Shown one piece after another: positions 17,975-26,928 of a DNA stretch of 39,942 nt (position 1 is its first letter; every line of letters starts with the position of its first letter). The DNA is taken from contig VFJL01000031.1 in assembly GCA_009886095.1 (NCBI GenBank), positions 1 through 39,942 on the forward strand. The letters run 5' to 3'. Below the pieces are notes generated by a model. The model saw only the letters and a list, made by a program, of their open reading frames with translations. It made no database searches and was not told the DNA's origin. The DNA comes from Nitrosomonadales bacterium (GTDB taxonomy: Bacteria; Pseudomonadota; Gammaproteobacteria; Burkholderiales; Nitrosomonadaceae). Made by a program: the position numbers and the translations under genes.

Positions 17975-19204
17975 ATGACATTCCAGCATTTCTTCGCTCC
18001 CTGTCCGCGCGGACTGGAGTCCGTGCTTGTCACCGAACTGGAACAACTCGGCGCGTCTGGCGTGCAGGCACGCGACGGTGGCGTACAATTTCAAGGGGAT
18101 TGGTGCATCTGCTACCGTACCAATCTGCAAAGCCGCATCGCTAGCCGTGTTCTATGGCAGGTTGCGAGCCAACCCTACACGGGCGAGGCTGATATTTACA
18201 AAACTGCATACGCATTACCTTGGAACAAATGGTTTGTCCCAACGCTTACTGTCCGCGTCAACGTGGCGGCAATCAAGTGCCCGTTGCGCAGTCTTGATTT
18301 TGTTACGCTCAAAATCAAGGATGCAGTATGCGATAAGTTCCGCGAAACTACCGGCCATCGCCCTAGCGTGGATACGACACAGCCGGATATCCGCATACAT
18401 GGCTTTCTCGATGCACAGAAATTCACCCTGTATCTGGACACCTCTGGTGATGCCCTATTCAAACGAGGCTTAAGGAAAACCGCCGGGCAAGCGCCACTAC
18501 GGGAAAACCTTGCCGCCGGCATTTTATATCTTGCAGGCTGGCAACCGAGTATTCCACTGCTCGATCCGATGTGCGGTAGTGGCACATTCCTGTTGGAAGC
18601 GGCTCAAATGGCGCTGAATATCGCACCCGGATCAGGGCGCAGCTTTGCTTTCGAGAAACTCAAGAAATTCGATCACGTGCTGTGGCACAAACTAAAAGAA
18701 GAAGCCGTCGCACAGGAAAAGCCGAGAACACCACAGCCAATATTTGGCAGCGATTTATATGGTGATGCTCTAGCTGATGCTCATGTCAATCTGTCTGCAG
18801 CCGGATTTTCCAAAGTAATTGAGCTGAAACAGGCGAATGTACTGGAAATTTCTGCACCTGCACCGACCGGTATACTTGTCACCAACCCACCCTATGGCGT
18901 GCGCATAGGCGAGCAGCAACAGCTTACAGAGCTTTATCCCAAACTGGGAGATGCCCTGAAGAAGAGGTTCAGCGGTTGGAAGGCCTATATTCTCACCACC
19001 GACCCAATGTTACCAAAATTAGTCCGCCTGACTGCCTCACGCCGCACCCCTTTGTTCAACGGTGCGCTCGAATGTCGCTTGCTGGAATACAAAATGGTGG
19101 CGGGCGGAATGCGAAAAGTACGGCCGGCAACCGCCAAGCAGCAGTTGGATCAGACTTCCCCTGACAGTCAAAATCAGGCTGCCTCTAAAAATTCAAAGCT
19201 CTAA
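17975..19204 (+). CDS. THUMP-domain 23S rRNA methyltransferase (RlmL N-terminal type)
   Basis: This is a 409-residue class I SAM-dependent RNA methyltransferase. It matches the m2G2445-type half of E. coli RlmL rather than the full two-domain RlmKL. The N-terminal THUMP region begins FFAPCPRGLESVLVTELEQLGA. The SAM motif is PLLDPMCGSGTFLLEAAQMA near residue 195, and the catalytic N-P-P-Y is TNPPYGVRIG near residue 305. The protein end is odd: the last residues, AASKNSKL, are encoded by the left end of a family II repeat, which also provides the TAA stop. The leader is repeat DNA as well. Specificity is inferred from family. Confidence 0.88.
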   Translation: MTFQHFFAPCPRGLESVLVTELEQLGASGVQARDGGVQFQGDWCICYRTNLQSRIASRVLWQVASQPYTGEADIYKTAYALPWNKWFVPTLTVRVNVAAIKCPLRSLDFVTLKIKDAVCDKFRETTGHRPSVDTTQPDIRIHGFLDAQKFTLYLDTSGDALFKRGLRKTAGQAPLRENLAAGILYLAGWQPSIPLLDPMCGSGTFLLEAAQMALNIAPGSGRSFAFEKLKKFDHVLWHKLKEEAVAQEKPRTPQPIFGSDLYGDALADAHVNLSAAGFSKVIELKQANVLEISAPAPTGILVTNPPYGVRIGEQQQLTELYPKLGDALKKRFSGWKAYILTTDPMLPKLVRLTASRRTPLFNGALECRLLEYKMVAGGMRKVRPATAKQQLDQTSPDSQNQAASKNSKL

Positions 19205-19336
19205 ACATGGCACTATTCTGTTACAAGTAAAGTTGAATATGCGGCTTAAACCGGATGCATTATTGTCTTGGCTCCAGGGCCCACTTTTGTGAGCAACAAA
19301 ATATTGTTGACGGAGTCCGGATTTCTAGAGATGGCC
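19181..19336 (+). repeat. Family II repeat, copy b (overlaps the methyltransferase 3' end)
   Basis: About 156 bp. The left end is GGCTGCCTCTAAAAATTCA (from 19178) and the right end GTCCGGATTTCTAGAG followed by ATGGCC. The inverted ends agree with the consensus GGCYGCCTCTAAAAATYCA. The middle differs from copies a and d. It overlaps the last codons of the upstream gene and ends 8 bases before the dsbB ATG. Confidence 0.75.
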
Positions 19337-19344
19337 ATTAATCG

Positions 19345-19839
19345 ATGAGGCTAGGAATAAGATACCTTTTTCTATTTATTTTTCTGGGCTGCGTCAGCGT
19401 GATTGGTTATGCCCTGTATCTTCAGCTAGTAAAACATCTTCTACCCTGCCCTCTTTGCGTCGTACAACGAGTCGCTTATTGGCTAATGGGGCTAATCGCC
19501 TTGCTGGCATTCTTCCACAATTCACATGCAACAGGTCGTCGGGTGTACAGCGGTCTGATAGCCGTTTTTGCAATTGCCGGAGCGGTGGTTGCGCTACGCC
19601 ATGCCTGGTTAGTACGCTATCCCGAAGCATTTGAATGCGGTATCAGCCCGGAAGAAAAATTCCTCAACGCCTTGCCGATCGCCAAATGGTGGCCCAGCAT
19701 GTTCGAGGCGAATGGGGATTGTGCTGATTCAACATGGAAACTCATGTCACTAACTATTCCGGACTGGTCAGTTATTTTTTTCTTAACTTTTGGTAGCTTG
19801 GCAGCCTATGTCTTCTTTGTCAGGCACAGCCGACGCTGA
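19345..19839 (+). CDS. dsbB: Disulfide bond formation protein B
   Basis: DsbB reoxidises DsbA and passes electrons to quinones in the inner membrane. The 164-residue protein has four membrane helices. The first periplasmic loop holds C35-P-L-C38 and the second loop holds C98 and C126 (FECGISPEE and GDCADSTW), the four essential cysteines in the expected places. The conserved arginine after the CxxC (VVQRVAYW) is also present. The ATG lies 8 bases after a family II repeat and has no clear ribosome-binding site. No dsbA gene is adjacent. Confidence 0.94.
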   Translation: MRLGIRYLFLFIFLGCVSVIGYALYLQLVKHLLPCPLCVVQRVAYWLMGLIALLAFFHNSHATGRRVYSGLIAVFAIAGAVVALRHAWLVRYPEAFECGISPEEKFLNALPIAKWWPSMFEANGDCADSTWKLMSLTIPDWSVIFFLTFGSLAAYVFFVRHSRR

Positions 19840-19861
19840 GTTGATGCTATTTTATTTTAAT

Positions 19862-19928
19862 CGGTATGTAAGGAAATATTTTTGTGGGCAATAAAGTATT
19901 GTGACGAAATCCGAGTTTCCAGATGTAG
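19862..19928 (+). repeat. Family II repeat, truncated copy c (right half only)
   Basis: About 67 bp beginning GGTATGTAAGGAAATATTTT and running through GGGCAATAAAGTATTGTGACG and AAATCCGAGTTTCCAGA. It matches the right halves of copies a and d, but no left end is present. It lies in the 200-bp dsbB-htpX gap. Confidence 0.7.
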
Positions 19929-20039
19929 TCAGAATAGATAAGCTGGCATAGTCTGCCCACCCTACTTGAAAACTGGACTTGCAACCCAATAACTTATTTC
20001 AATAAACTATTTTTTCGAAGCTTAACGGAGTCCGCGTCA

Positions 20040-20921
20040 ATGAAACGTATTTTTTTATTCATGGTTACTAATCTGGCGATCCTGCTCGTACTGAGTATTA
20101 CGCTGCGGTTATTGGGTGTAGATCGCATCCTGGATGCCGAGGGCGTCGGGATAGATTTCAATTCTCTGCTTATTATGGCAGCAGTGATTGGTTTTGGCGG
20201 GTCACTGGTTTCGCTTGCCATGTCCAAATGGAGCGCGAAACGTATGACCGGCGCAGTGGTAATCGAGCAGCCATCTGATCCAACCGAACGCTGGCTAGTG
20301 GAAACGGTACGGCGCCAGGCTGAGCTTGCTGATATTGGTATGCCGGAAGTGGCGATCTACGATGCATCCGACGTGAATGCCTTTGCCACCGGCATGAACC
20401 GCAACAATGCGCTGGTAGCAGTGAGTACCGGTCTGCTGCAAAATATGCACAAGGACGAAATTGAGGGAGTGCTGGCGCACGAAATAAGCCATGTAGCCAA
20501 TGGTGACATGGTAACGCTTGCGTTGATTCAGGGTGTAGTCAATACTTTCGTGATTTTTCTGTCGAGGATAATCGGCCATACGGTAGATCGTGTCGTATTC
20601 AAAACCGAACGCGGCCACGGACCAGCTTTTATGATTACGAGTATTGTGGCGCAAATGGTGCTGGGTGTTCTTGCCAGCATGGTCGTCATGTGGTTCAGTC
20701 GTCAGCGTGAATTTCGTGCCGATGCGGGTGGTGCGCAACTGGCGGGACGCAACAAAATGATCGCTGCACTGGAGCGCCTGAAACAACAGCATGAACCATC
20801 GCAGCTACCGGATCGAATCGCAGCATTTGGCATTTCCGGTGGAAATAATGATATTAGAGGTTTGTTCATGTCACATCCGCCGCTCGAAATGCGTATCGCG
20901 GCACTACGTGCAGCGCCCTGA
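20040..20921 (+). CDS. htpX: Membrane zinc metalloprotease HtpX
   Basis: HtpX is an M48-family protease that degrades damaged inner-membrane proteins. The 293-residue protein has two N-terminal membrane helices (residues 4-25 and 42-62), the catalytic H147-E148-I-S-H151 motif, a third zinc ligand glutamate in [14 protein letters not shown] (near residue 223) and two more hydrophobic segments between them. The C-terminal [12 protein letters not shown] is a family hallmark. GGAG lies about 10 bases before the ATG. A strong terminator follows 32 bases after the stop. Confidence 0.96.
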   Translation: MKRIFLFMVTNLAILLVLSITLRLLGVDRILDAEGVGIDFNSLLIMAAVIGFGGSLVSLAMSKWSAKRMTGAVVIEQPSDPTERWLVETVRRQAELADIGMPEVAIYDASDVNAFATGMNRNNALVAVSTGLLQNMHKDEIEGVLAHEISHVANGDMVTLALIQGVVNTFVIFLSRIIGHTVDRVVFKTERGHGPAFMITSIVAQMVLGVLASMVVMWFSRQREFRADAGGAQLAGRNKMIAALERLKQQHEPSQLPDRIAAFGISGGNNDIRGLFMSHPPLEMRIAALRAAP

Positions 20922-20953
20922 TATATTTTCCTGCAATTCTTGATTGGATACAG

Positions 20954-20987
20954 CGGCGGAATGCGTCATGCGTTCCGCCGTTTTTTT
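20954..20987 (+). terminator. Rho-independent terminator after htpX
   Basis: CGGCGGAATGC (20954-20964) pairs with GCGTTCCGCCG (20970-20980), with one G-U pair and a 5-base loop, and is followed by seven T (20981-20987). It faces the plus strand and lies 32 bases after the htpX stop. Confidence 0.92.
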
Positions 20988-20997
20988 ATGGGGGAAG

Positions 20998-21146
20998 ACG
21001 AAATATTTCGTGTCGATAGGATAGCTTTCAGGCGGGAAACCAGACGTGCGCTGGTTGAGAGGTGTATTTTCGCCTTGGCGTTCCGGCAATGGCCGGACTA
21101 GGTCTCGATGCGGCCGCAATGAATATTGCCAACTTTACTCGAGACC
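20998..21146. repeat. Cluster of palindromes between htpX and mlaA
   Basis: Three structures occur in this gap. ACGAAATATTTCGT is a perfect 14-bp palindrome at 20998-21011. TCCGGC (21082-21087) pairs with GCCGGA (21092-21097). GGTCTCGA (21101-21108) pairs with TCGAGACC (21139-21146) and encloses a further GCAAT/ATTGC stem (21116-21129). None has a T run, so they are not standard terminators. They may be remnants of small palindromic elements. Confidence 0.45.
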
Positions 21147-21173
21147 ATTTGCCGTAACAATGGGTTCTACAAC

Positions 21174-21995
21174 TTATCTTGAACTTTCAGGCAGACGTTC
21201 CATCACAGTGAGGCTAGACATGGATGGCTTCTGGACACTTGACTCACTCAGAAGATCTTCGTCGGCTTTTCGTTGCGGTGGGTTGCCATCATATATTAGG
21301 CTGCGACGTCTTTGTAGATAAGCGTCACGCAGGAATTCGTATTTATCCAGTGCAGCTTCCTCTAACGTTTTATCGGTATCCAGCAGATCTGCACGCTGGT
21401 CAGTCAATCTCGTCGCTCCGACCAGCGGGCCGATGAAAGGAGCAACAAAGAAACTACCTACAACAATAGGATCGGTAGCCGCATCTAGCACGAGTCCACC
21501 AGCATCACGCAGTGAACTGGGGCCAAGAAGAGGCAGCATTAGATAAGGTCCGCTGGGAACGCCGTAAAATCCCAGAGTTTGGCCGAAATCTTCATTACGT
21601 TTTTCTAGACCCATGTCACTAGCTATGTCAAGTATGCCCCCCAAGCCAAAAGTTGAATTAACCACTATCCTCCCGCCACTGGATGCCGCATTTGCAAACT
21701 TGAGCTGTAGAAGGCTATTAAGCGTCACTCCTATATCGCCGAAGTTGGAGCGGATATTGCCAACCATCATTCGGATGGGGCCGGGTACCGCCGCTTTATA
21801 ACCCTTCGCCACTGGTTCCATTACATTATTGTCAACCATTTCATTAAACTTGAATACGGCGCGATTGCCAGACTCATACGGATCTTGCTGGGCGAATTCC
21901 AGTGGGTCTTTCTGAACCTGAGTTGTGGCACAACCGGTGAGAGCAAATCCCAGTAGTAGCAGGGCAGGAAGCTTAAAGGACGTAAGACGACTCAT
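21174..21995 (-). CDS. mlaA: Phospholipid-binding lipoprotein MlaA (VacJ)
   Basis: MlaA sits in the outer membrane and removes surface phospholipids for retrograde transport by the Mla system. From the ATG at 21993-21995 it has 273 residues. A lipoprotein signal ends in the lipobox LTGCATT. The family core follows: DPYESGNRAVFKFNE, then GDIGVTLNSLLQLKFANAAS, FGLGGILDIASDMGL and GFYGVPSGPYLMLPLLGPSS. The frame is open for 30 more codons upstream, but that would put a non-signal sequence before the lipoprotein signal. The other mla genes are not in the window. Confidence 0.94.
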   Translation of the reverse strand: MSRLTSFKLPALLLLGFALTGCATTQVQKDPLEFAQQDPYESGNRAVFKFNEMVDNNVMEPVAKGYKAAVPGPIRMMVGNIRSNFGDIGVTLNSLLQLKFANAASSGGRIVVNSTFGLGGILDIASDMGLEKRNEDFGQTLGFYGVPSGPYLMLPLLGPSSLRDAGGLVLDAATDPIVVGSFFVAPFIGPLVGATRLTDQRADLLDTDKTLEEAALDKYEFLRDAYLQRRRSLIYDGNPPQRKADEDLLSESSVQKPSMSSLTVMERLPESSR

Positions 21996-22154
21996 ATTCA
22001 GAATGTTCCAGTTTGTTGTTACAACTAAAATGAAATATTGCCACAAATATAGGACGGATTCAACCTCGCGATGCATTTGTGTCATTTGAGATGCAATTTG
22101 TTAACACAAGATGTTAATGCAAAACAACACTGCCAGCCTTCGGCAGGGCTATGA

Positions 22155-22295
22155 GGCTCCTCTAATAATTTAAAGCTCTAAACAAGGCAAAACGGAAACA
22201 AAAAATGCAGACACTGCATGTGATTGATATGTAAAGAAACATTTTTCGTAAATAAATAAAGTACTGTGACGAAATCTGGATTTTTAGAGGCGGCC
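22155..22295 (+). repeat. Family II repeat, copy d (between mlaA and murJ)
   Basis: About 141 bp and the clearest copy. It starts GGCTCCTCTAATAATTTAAAG near 22155 and ends GAAATCTGGATTTTTAGAGG at 22290, with CGGCC after it. The ends are inverted repeats, CCTCTAA and TTAGAGG being exact. Inner blocks GATATGTAAAGAAACATTTTT and AAAGTACTGTGACG match copies a and c. It lies in the 343-bp gap between mlaA and murJ. The rest of that gap holds only a weak CTGCC/GGCAG hairpin. Confidence 0.8.
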
Positions 22296-22338
22296 TATGG
22301 CTTGTTACCGGACGTGCTGACCGAAACCTTATTCCGAT

Positions 22339-23877
22339 TTACTCCACTCCACGTTTGGCAAACTCCCTTAGACGGAAACCAAGCAGCCAGAGTGTAGCAA
22401 AATAACTTGCTGCACCGAGTACCACTACCCAGATCAGCCATATGGCTCGCTCTATTGCAGAACTCGCCAGCCACGATGCATCCCTGTCTGTGGCAAACCA
22501 CAGCGCCACCCCCATCACTGCCAGCGCCAACAGCACTTTAAGAAAAAAAATCATCCAGCCTGGTTGTGGCTGGTAAATTTTCTGGCTACGCAGTTTATAG
22601 TAAAGCAAACCAGCGTTAAGACACGCGCCAAGACCGATAGACAATGCCAAGCCTGCATGGCGCAACGGTATGATAAACGCGAGATTCATCAACTGGGTGG
22701 CGATGAGGGTGATGATAGCAATTTTCACTGGCGTCTTGATATTTTGCCGCGCATAAAATCCGGGGGCCAATACTTTCACCAGGATCAGTCCCAGCAGTCC
22801 CACACTGTAAGCCACTAACGCATCACGCGTCATCCACACATCATTAGCAGAAAATTCTCCGTGATAAAACAGGGTAGTGATCAACGGAGTGGCAAGCAAC
22901 GCCAATGCCAGTGCCGCTGGTAGCGTCAATAGTACGGTCAGGCGCAGACCCCAGTCCAGCAACCGGGAATATTCTTCGGTACTGTTGTCGACATAATGCC
23001 GGGACAACGATGGCAGCAATACCGTCCCAAGTGCCACGCCTAATAAACCGGCGGGAAACTCCATCAATCGATCAGCATAATAAAGCCACGACACACTGCC
23101 GGTAATGAGGAACGAAGCGAATATGGTATTAATTAACAAACTGATCTGGCCGACGGACACGCCGAATACCGCTGGCCCCATTTGTCTAAGTACGCGCCAT
23201 GCACCGACATCGCCAGATCTCAGACGTAGACGCGGCATCATTTTGATACGTAGCAGAAACGGCACCTGGAAAGCGAGTTGGAGCACGCCGCCAATGAGTA
23301 CCGCCCATGCCAGCGCCAACACCGGAGTGTCCAGTAATGGCGCAAGCCAGAGGGTACAGCCGATGAATGACAGGTTCAGCAGCGCTGGGGTTACTGCAGG
23401 CACGGAAAATTTCCCGTACGTGTTGAGTATGCCCCCCGCTAAAGCTACCAGCGAGATAAATAAAATATAAGGGAATGTGATGCGTAGAAGTTCGATCGTC
23501 AGCACAAATTTCTGCGGGCTGGCAGAAAATCCCGGTGCGCTCACATAAATCAGTAGTGGTGCCGCAATCACCCCAATCAGCGTAGCCACGAACAACGCAA
23601 TCCCCAGTAACGTCGCGACATGATCAACAAGATCGTGCGTTTCCTCTGGCGTGCGATTATTCTTGTATTCTGCAAGTATTGGCACAAATGCCTGCGAAAA
23701 TGCACCCTCGGCAAACACGCGACGCAACAGATTGGGGATACGAAAGGCGACAAAAAATGCATCTGTGGCGATGCCTGCACCAAAAATACGGGCAATTAAT
23801 ACATCGCGCACAAACCCGAGAATACGGGATATCAGGGTCATGCCGCTGACGGTAGCAAGGGTTTTAAGCAGATTCAT
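22339..23877 (-). CDS. murJ: Lipid II flippase MurJ
   Basis: MurJ moves lipid-linked peptidoglycan precursors across the inner membrane. The protein has 512 residues and about 14 membrane helices of the MOP/MATE exporter fold. The start [35 protein letters not shown] is characteristic, with the essential arginines at about 18 and 24. [27 protein letters not shown] follows as in all MurJ proteins. It is divergent from rpsT with a 208-bp gap, the usual arrangement in many proteobacteria. Confidence 0.97.
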   Translation of the reverse strand: MNLLKTLATVSGMTLISRILGFVRDVLIARIFGAGIATDAFFVAFRIPNLLRRVFAEGAFSQAFVPILAEYKNNRTPEETHDLVDHVATLLGIALFVATLIGVIAAPLLIYVSAPGFSASPQKFVLTIELLRITFPYILFISLVALAGGILNTYGKFSVPAVTPALLNLSFIGCTLWLAPLLDTPVLALAWAVLIGGVLQLAFQVPFLLRIKMMPRLRLRSGDVGAWRVLRQMGPAVFGVSVGQISLLINTIFASFLITGSVSWLYYADRLMEFPAGLLGVALGTVLLPSLSRHYVDNSTEEYSRLLDWGLRLTVLLTLPAALALALLATPLITTLFYHGEFSANDVWMTRDALVAYSVGLLGLILVKVLAPGFYARQNIKTPVKIAIITLIATQLMNLAFIIPLRHAGLALSIGLGACLNAGLLYYKLRSQKIYQPQPGWMIFFLKVLLALAVMGVALWFATDRDASWLASSAIERAIWLIWVVVLGAASYFATLWLLGFRLREFAKRGVE

Positions 23878-24014
23878 GGGGGAGTATGTTACCCTGAATA
23901 CACTTGCCCATTCACATGAATAGGCAATAATCTGGCCAGCTTCCTACCTCCGCTCTACGAGTGACGGCTCGCAAATTTTTCATCCGCACCCCTTTATCAG
24001 TCGTTTATTACTCC

Positions 24015-24043
24015 TTGCAAGATGCTGCGAATAAACGTAGAAT
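24015..24043 (+). promoter_or_regulatory. Sigma-70 type promoter of rpsT
   Basis: A -35 element TTGCAA (24015-24020) is followed by 17 bases and a -10 element TAGAAT (24038-24043). Transcription would start near 24050, about 36 bases before the rpsT ATG. Spacing and both boxes are close to consensus, fitting a highly expressed ribosomal protein gene. Confidence 0.75.
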
Positions 24044-24085
24044 CTACGTCTTTTCGGCAATAGTCGAATGAATTGAGGAATCTTT

Positions 24086-24349
24086 ATGGCCAATAGCGCA
24101 CAAGCTAGAAAACGTGCAAGACAAACCGTTAAGCAACGCGATCACAACACTAGCCTGCGCTCGGAGTTGCGTACTGCGATTAAGCATGTGAGAAAGGCTG
24201 TTGAGGCTGGTGACAAAACCGCTGCACAAGCCGTATTCAAAGCATCTATTAGTACTGTCGATGCAATTGCTGACAAACGGATCATCCACAAGAACAAGGC
24301 TGCACGCCACAAGAGTCGCCTGTCCGCTGCCATCAAGGCAATGGCCTGA
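24086..24349 (+). CDS. rpsT: 30S ribosomal protein S20
   Basis: S20 binds the 16S rRNA near the base of the small subunit. It has 87 residues and is Lys-, Arg- and Ala-rich. The start [20 protein letters not shown] and the end [20 protein letters not shown] are typical. GAGGA lies 7 bases before the ATG. A promoter and a terminator flank it closely, so it forms a single-gene unit. Confidence 0.98.
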   Translation: MANSAQARKRARQTVKQRDHNTSLRSELRTAIKHVRKAVEAGDKTAAQAVFKASISTVDAIADKRIIHKNKAARHKSRLSAAIKAMA

Positions 24350-24363
24350 TCAGCTAACCGCAT

Positions 24364-24394
24364 AAAAAAGCCTGGAGATATCCGGGCTTTTTTT
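24364..24394 (+). terminator. Rho-independent terminator of rpsT
   Basis: AAAAAAGCCTGGA pairs with TCCGGGCTTTTTT (one T-G mismatch or wobble in the stem) around a GATA loop, with seven T at the 3' side (24388-24394). It begins about 15 bases after the rpsT stop. The A run on the 5' side may also let it act on the minus strand. Confidence 0.92.
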
Positions 24395-24632
24395 GTTTCC
24401 ATGATTCCCCTCGCGTTAATTCGTCCTTCACGCCATGACATTGCCATTCCAGAAAACTGCAGTATTGTGGTCATGGGCAATGAGTTCCGATTCATCGCCA
24501 TTTCGGCGTTAGCCACATTCAACGCAATTCATGCAAGGCATTCTCTGGAACCCCTTTTAAGGCTGTCAGGAAAAAGGCTTGAAAAAGTTGGTTAAATAGG
24601 TAAAGATGCTGGCTAGTGCGCAACAAACAATT

Positions 24633-24654
24633 CACGGCGGCTGATGCCGCCGTG
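24633..24654 (+). promoter_or_regulatory. GC-rich hairpin in the argD leader
   Basis: CACGGCGGC (24633-24641) and GCCGCCGTG (24646-24654) form a perfect 9-bp stem with a TGAT loop, followed by TTTCATTTT. It ends 36 bases before the argD ATG. It could be an incomplete terminator, an attenuator or a transcript-stabilising hairpin. The rest of the ~300-bp gap from 24395 shows nothing else recognisable. Confidence 0.5.
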
Positions 24655-24690
24655 TTTCATTTTGGCCCTGAGAAAACTAGGTATTAACTT

Positions 24691-25863
24691 ATGTCAAATC
24701 TGATGAACACCTACTCGCAGCTACCCGTCACCTTCGTCAAAGGTGAAGGCGTGTGGCTGTGGGATGATAAAGGCATGCGCTATCTTGATGCGCTTGCTGG
24801 TGTTGCGGTATGTGGTCTGGGGCATTGTCATCCGGAGTTGGTGAAAGCAATTTGTGAACAAGCCGGGACACTGATCCATACTTCCAACCTTTACCATATC
24901 GGCAAACAGGAACAACTGGCCAGCAAGCTAGCCGTTCTGTCAGGTATGGACAATGCATTCTTTTGCAATTCCGGTGCGGAAGCGAATGAAGCCGCAATTA
25001 AACTGGCAAGACTGTATGGCCATAATAAAGGTATAGACCTGCCCACCATCATTGTGATGGAAAAATCCTTTCATGGCCGTACCATGGCGACCTTGACTGC
25101 AAGCGGCAATCGCAAAGTGCAGGCTGGTTTTGAACCACTGCTCACCGGCTTTGCGCGCGTTCCATATAATGACCTGGAAGCGGTAGCGCAAGTAGCCGTG
25201 CATAATAAAAATATTGTCGCTATTCTGGTTGAACCGTACCAAGGTGAAGGTGGTGTCAATGTACCGCAGGCGCATTATCTGCAAGGTCTGCGCCATCTGT
25301 GTGACCAGCATGGCTGGCTGCTAATGTTGGATGAAGTACAATGTGGCATTGGCCGCAGCGGTAAATGGTTCGCCTTCCAGCACAGCGGTATCTTTCCCGA
25401 TGTCATGACACTGGCCAAGGGTTTGGGCTCTGGCGTGGCCATCGGCGCCTGCCTTGCGAAAGGTACGGCGGCGAATGTATTCAAGCCTGGTAATCACGCC
25501 TCTACTTTTGGCGGCAACCCATTGGCCTGTACTGCGGCACTTACCACGCTGGCTGTAATCGAAAGAGATGACCTGATACGTAATGCAATGGAATTAGGCG
25601 ATTTCATGCGTAGCGCGTTCAAGGCACAGTTAACTGACGTGGCTGGTATTACGCAGATTCGTGGCCAAGGATTAATGATCGGTATCGAACTTTCCAAGCC
25701 CTGCGGCGAACTGGTGAAGGAAGCCTTGAAACAGGGACTGTTGATCAACGTGACTTCAGATAAAGTGGTGCGTCTGCTCCCGCCATTGGTGATTCAGCGG
25801 AATGAGGCCGAGCAGGTAGTAAACGCCGTATCCACGCTGGTGAAAGAATTTCTGAAAACGTGA
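24691..25863 (+). CDS. argD: Acetylornithine aminotransferase
   Basis: ArgD is a class III PLP aminotransferase that makes N-acetylornithine from N-acetylglutamate semialdehyde in arginine synthesis; the same enzyme type can serve DAP synthesis. It has 390 residues. Visible motifs are FFCNSGAEANEAAIKLAR (near 88), the D-E-V-Q cofactor segment MLDEVQCGIGRSGKWF (near 213), and the PLP lysine at 243 in TLAKGLGSGV. FGGNPLACTAAL follows as in the family. It heads argD-argF-argG, with gaps of 92 and 49 bases. Confidence 0.95.
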   Translation: MSNLMNTYSQLPVTFVKGEGVWLWDDKGMRYLDALAGVAVCGLGHCHPELVKAICEQAGTLIHTSNLYHIGKQEQLASKLAVLSGMDNAFFCNSGAEANEAAIKLARLYGHNKGIDLPTIIVMEKSFHGRTMATLTASGNRKVQAGFEPLLTGFARVPYNDLEAVAQVAVHNKNIVAILVEPYQGEGGVNVPQAHYLQGLRHLCDQHGWLLMLDEVQCGIGRSGKWFAFQHSGIFPDVMTLAKGLGSGVAIGACLAKGTAANVFKPGNHASTFGGNPLACTAALTTLAVIERDDLIRNAMELGDFMRSAFKAQLTDVAGITQIRGQGLMIGIELSKPCGELVKEALKQGLLINVTSDKVVRLLPPLVIQRNEAEQVVNAVSTLVKEFLKT

Positions 25864-25955
25864 AGTCCAGAGAATAGCAGGACAGACTGCCCTGCAGTTC
25901 TTAGCTCTTTTTTATAAACGAGTGTATCCACCCCGCTTATCTCATTGCGCCCAGC

Positions 25956-26879
25956 ATGCAACTCAAACACTTTCTACAATTCAATGATTTCACCCGCGAG
26001 GAATTCGAGTATCTGTTCGAACGCGCCCGCTGGATCAAACACGAATTCAAGCAATACCAGCGCTACTGGCCGCTGGAAGACCGTACTCTAGCGATGATTT
26101 TCGACAAACATTCGACTCGTACACGGCTCTCATTCGAAGCTGGCATGCATCAACTGGGTGGCGCGGCAATCTATCTCTCCACCCGCGATACCCAGTTGGG
26201 GCGTGGTGAGCCAGTGGAAGACGCCGCACGTGTAATTTCGCGCATGGTGGATATCGTCATGATCCGCACTTATGAGCACGACATCATCGAGCGCTTCGCC
26301 GCGCATTCGCGAGTACCGGTGATCAACGGCTTGACTGATGAATATCATCCCTGTCAGATCATGGGCGATATTTTCACTTTCATTGAGCAGCGTGGAAGCA
26401 TCGCTGGCAAGACAGTGGCATGGATCGGCGATTCCAACAACGTCTGCAATACCTGGTTGCAGGCAGCAGAAGTGTTTGATTTCAACGTGCATGTCTCCAC
26501 TCCCCCCGGCTACGAAGTCGAACCGGAACGGGCTGGGCTTTACGGCACTGGCCACTATGAGGAATTTGCCGATCCGCTTGATGCAGTAAAAGATGCCGAT
26601 CTCGTGACCACCGACGTATGGACCAGCATGGGTTTCGAGGCCGAAACCGAGGAGCGGAAAAAGGATTTTGCCGACTTCCGGGTGGATGCCGAAATGATGT
26701 CCTGCGCCAAAAAGGAGACGCTGTTCATGCACTGTCTACCTGCCCATCGCGGTGAAGAAGTGTCGGCGGAAGTCATTGATGGGCCTCAATCGGTGGTGTG
26801 GGAAGAAGCGGAGAATCGACTGCACACACAGAAGGCATTGATGGAGTATCTGCTGCTGGGAAAGATTGACCATCTCTAA
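25956..26879 (+). CDS. argF: Ornithine carbamoyltransferase
   Basis: ArgF makes citrulline from ornithine and carbamoyl phosphate. It has 307 residues. The carbamoyl-phosphate site S53-T-R-T-R57 ([14 protein letters not shown]), the second-site motif HPCQIMGD, the ornithine-binding region TDVWTSMG and the catalytic H-C-L-P ([13 protein letters not shown] near 258) are all visible. It lies between argD and argG on the same strand. No ArgR operator could be identified by eye. Confidence 0.97.
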   Translation: MQLKHFLQFNDFTREEFEYLFERARWIKHEFKQYQRYWPLEDRTLAMIFDKHSTRTRLSFEAGMHQLGGAAIYLSTRDTQLGRGEPVEDAARVISRMVDIVMIRTYEHDIIERFAAHSRVPVINGLTDEYHPCQIMGDIFTFIEQRGSIAGKTVAWIGDSNNVCNTWLQAAEVFDFNVHVSTPPGYEVEPERAGLYGTGHYEEFADPLDAVKDADLVTTDVWTSMGFEAETEERKKDFADFRVDAEMMSCAKKETLFMHCLPAHRGEEVSAEVIDGPQSVVWEEAENRLHTQKALMEYLLLGKIDHL

Positions 26880-26928
26880 AGCAACTCTCAAATTCTGCAG
26901 CTCAAGAATTATTCTCAATGGATCGAGC

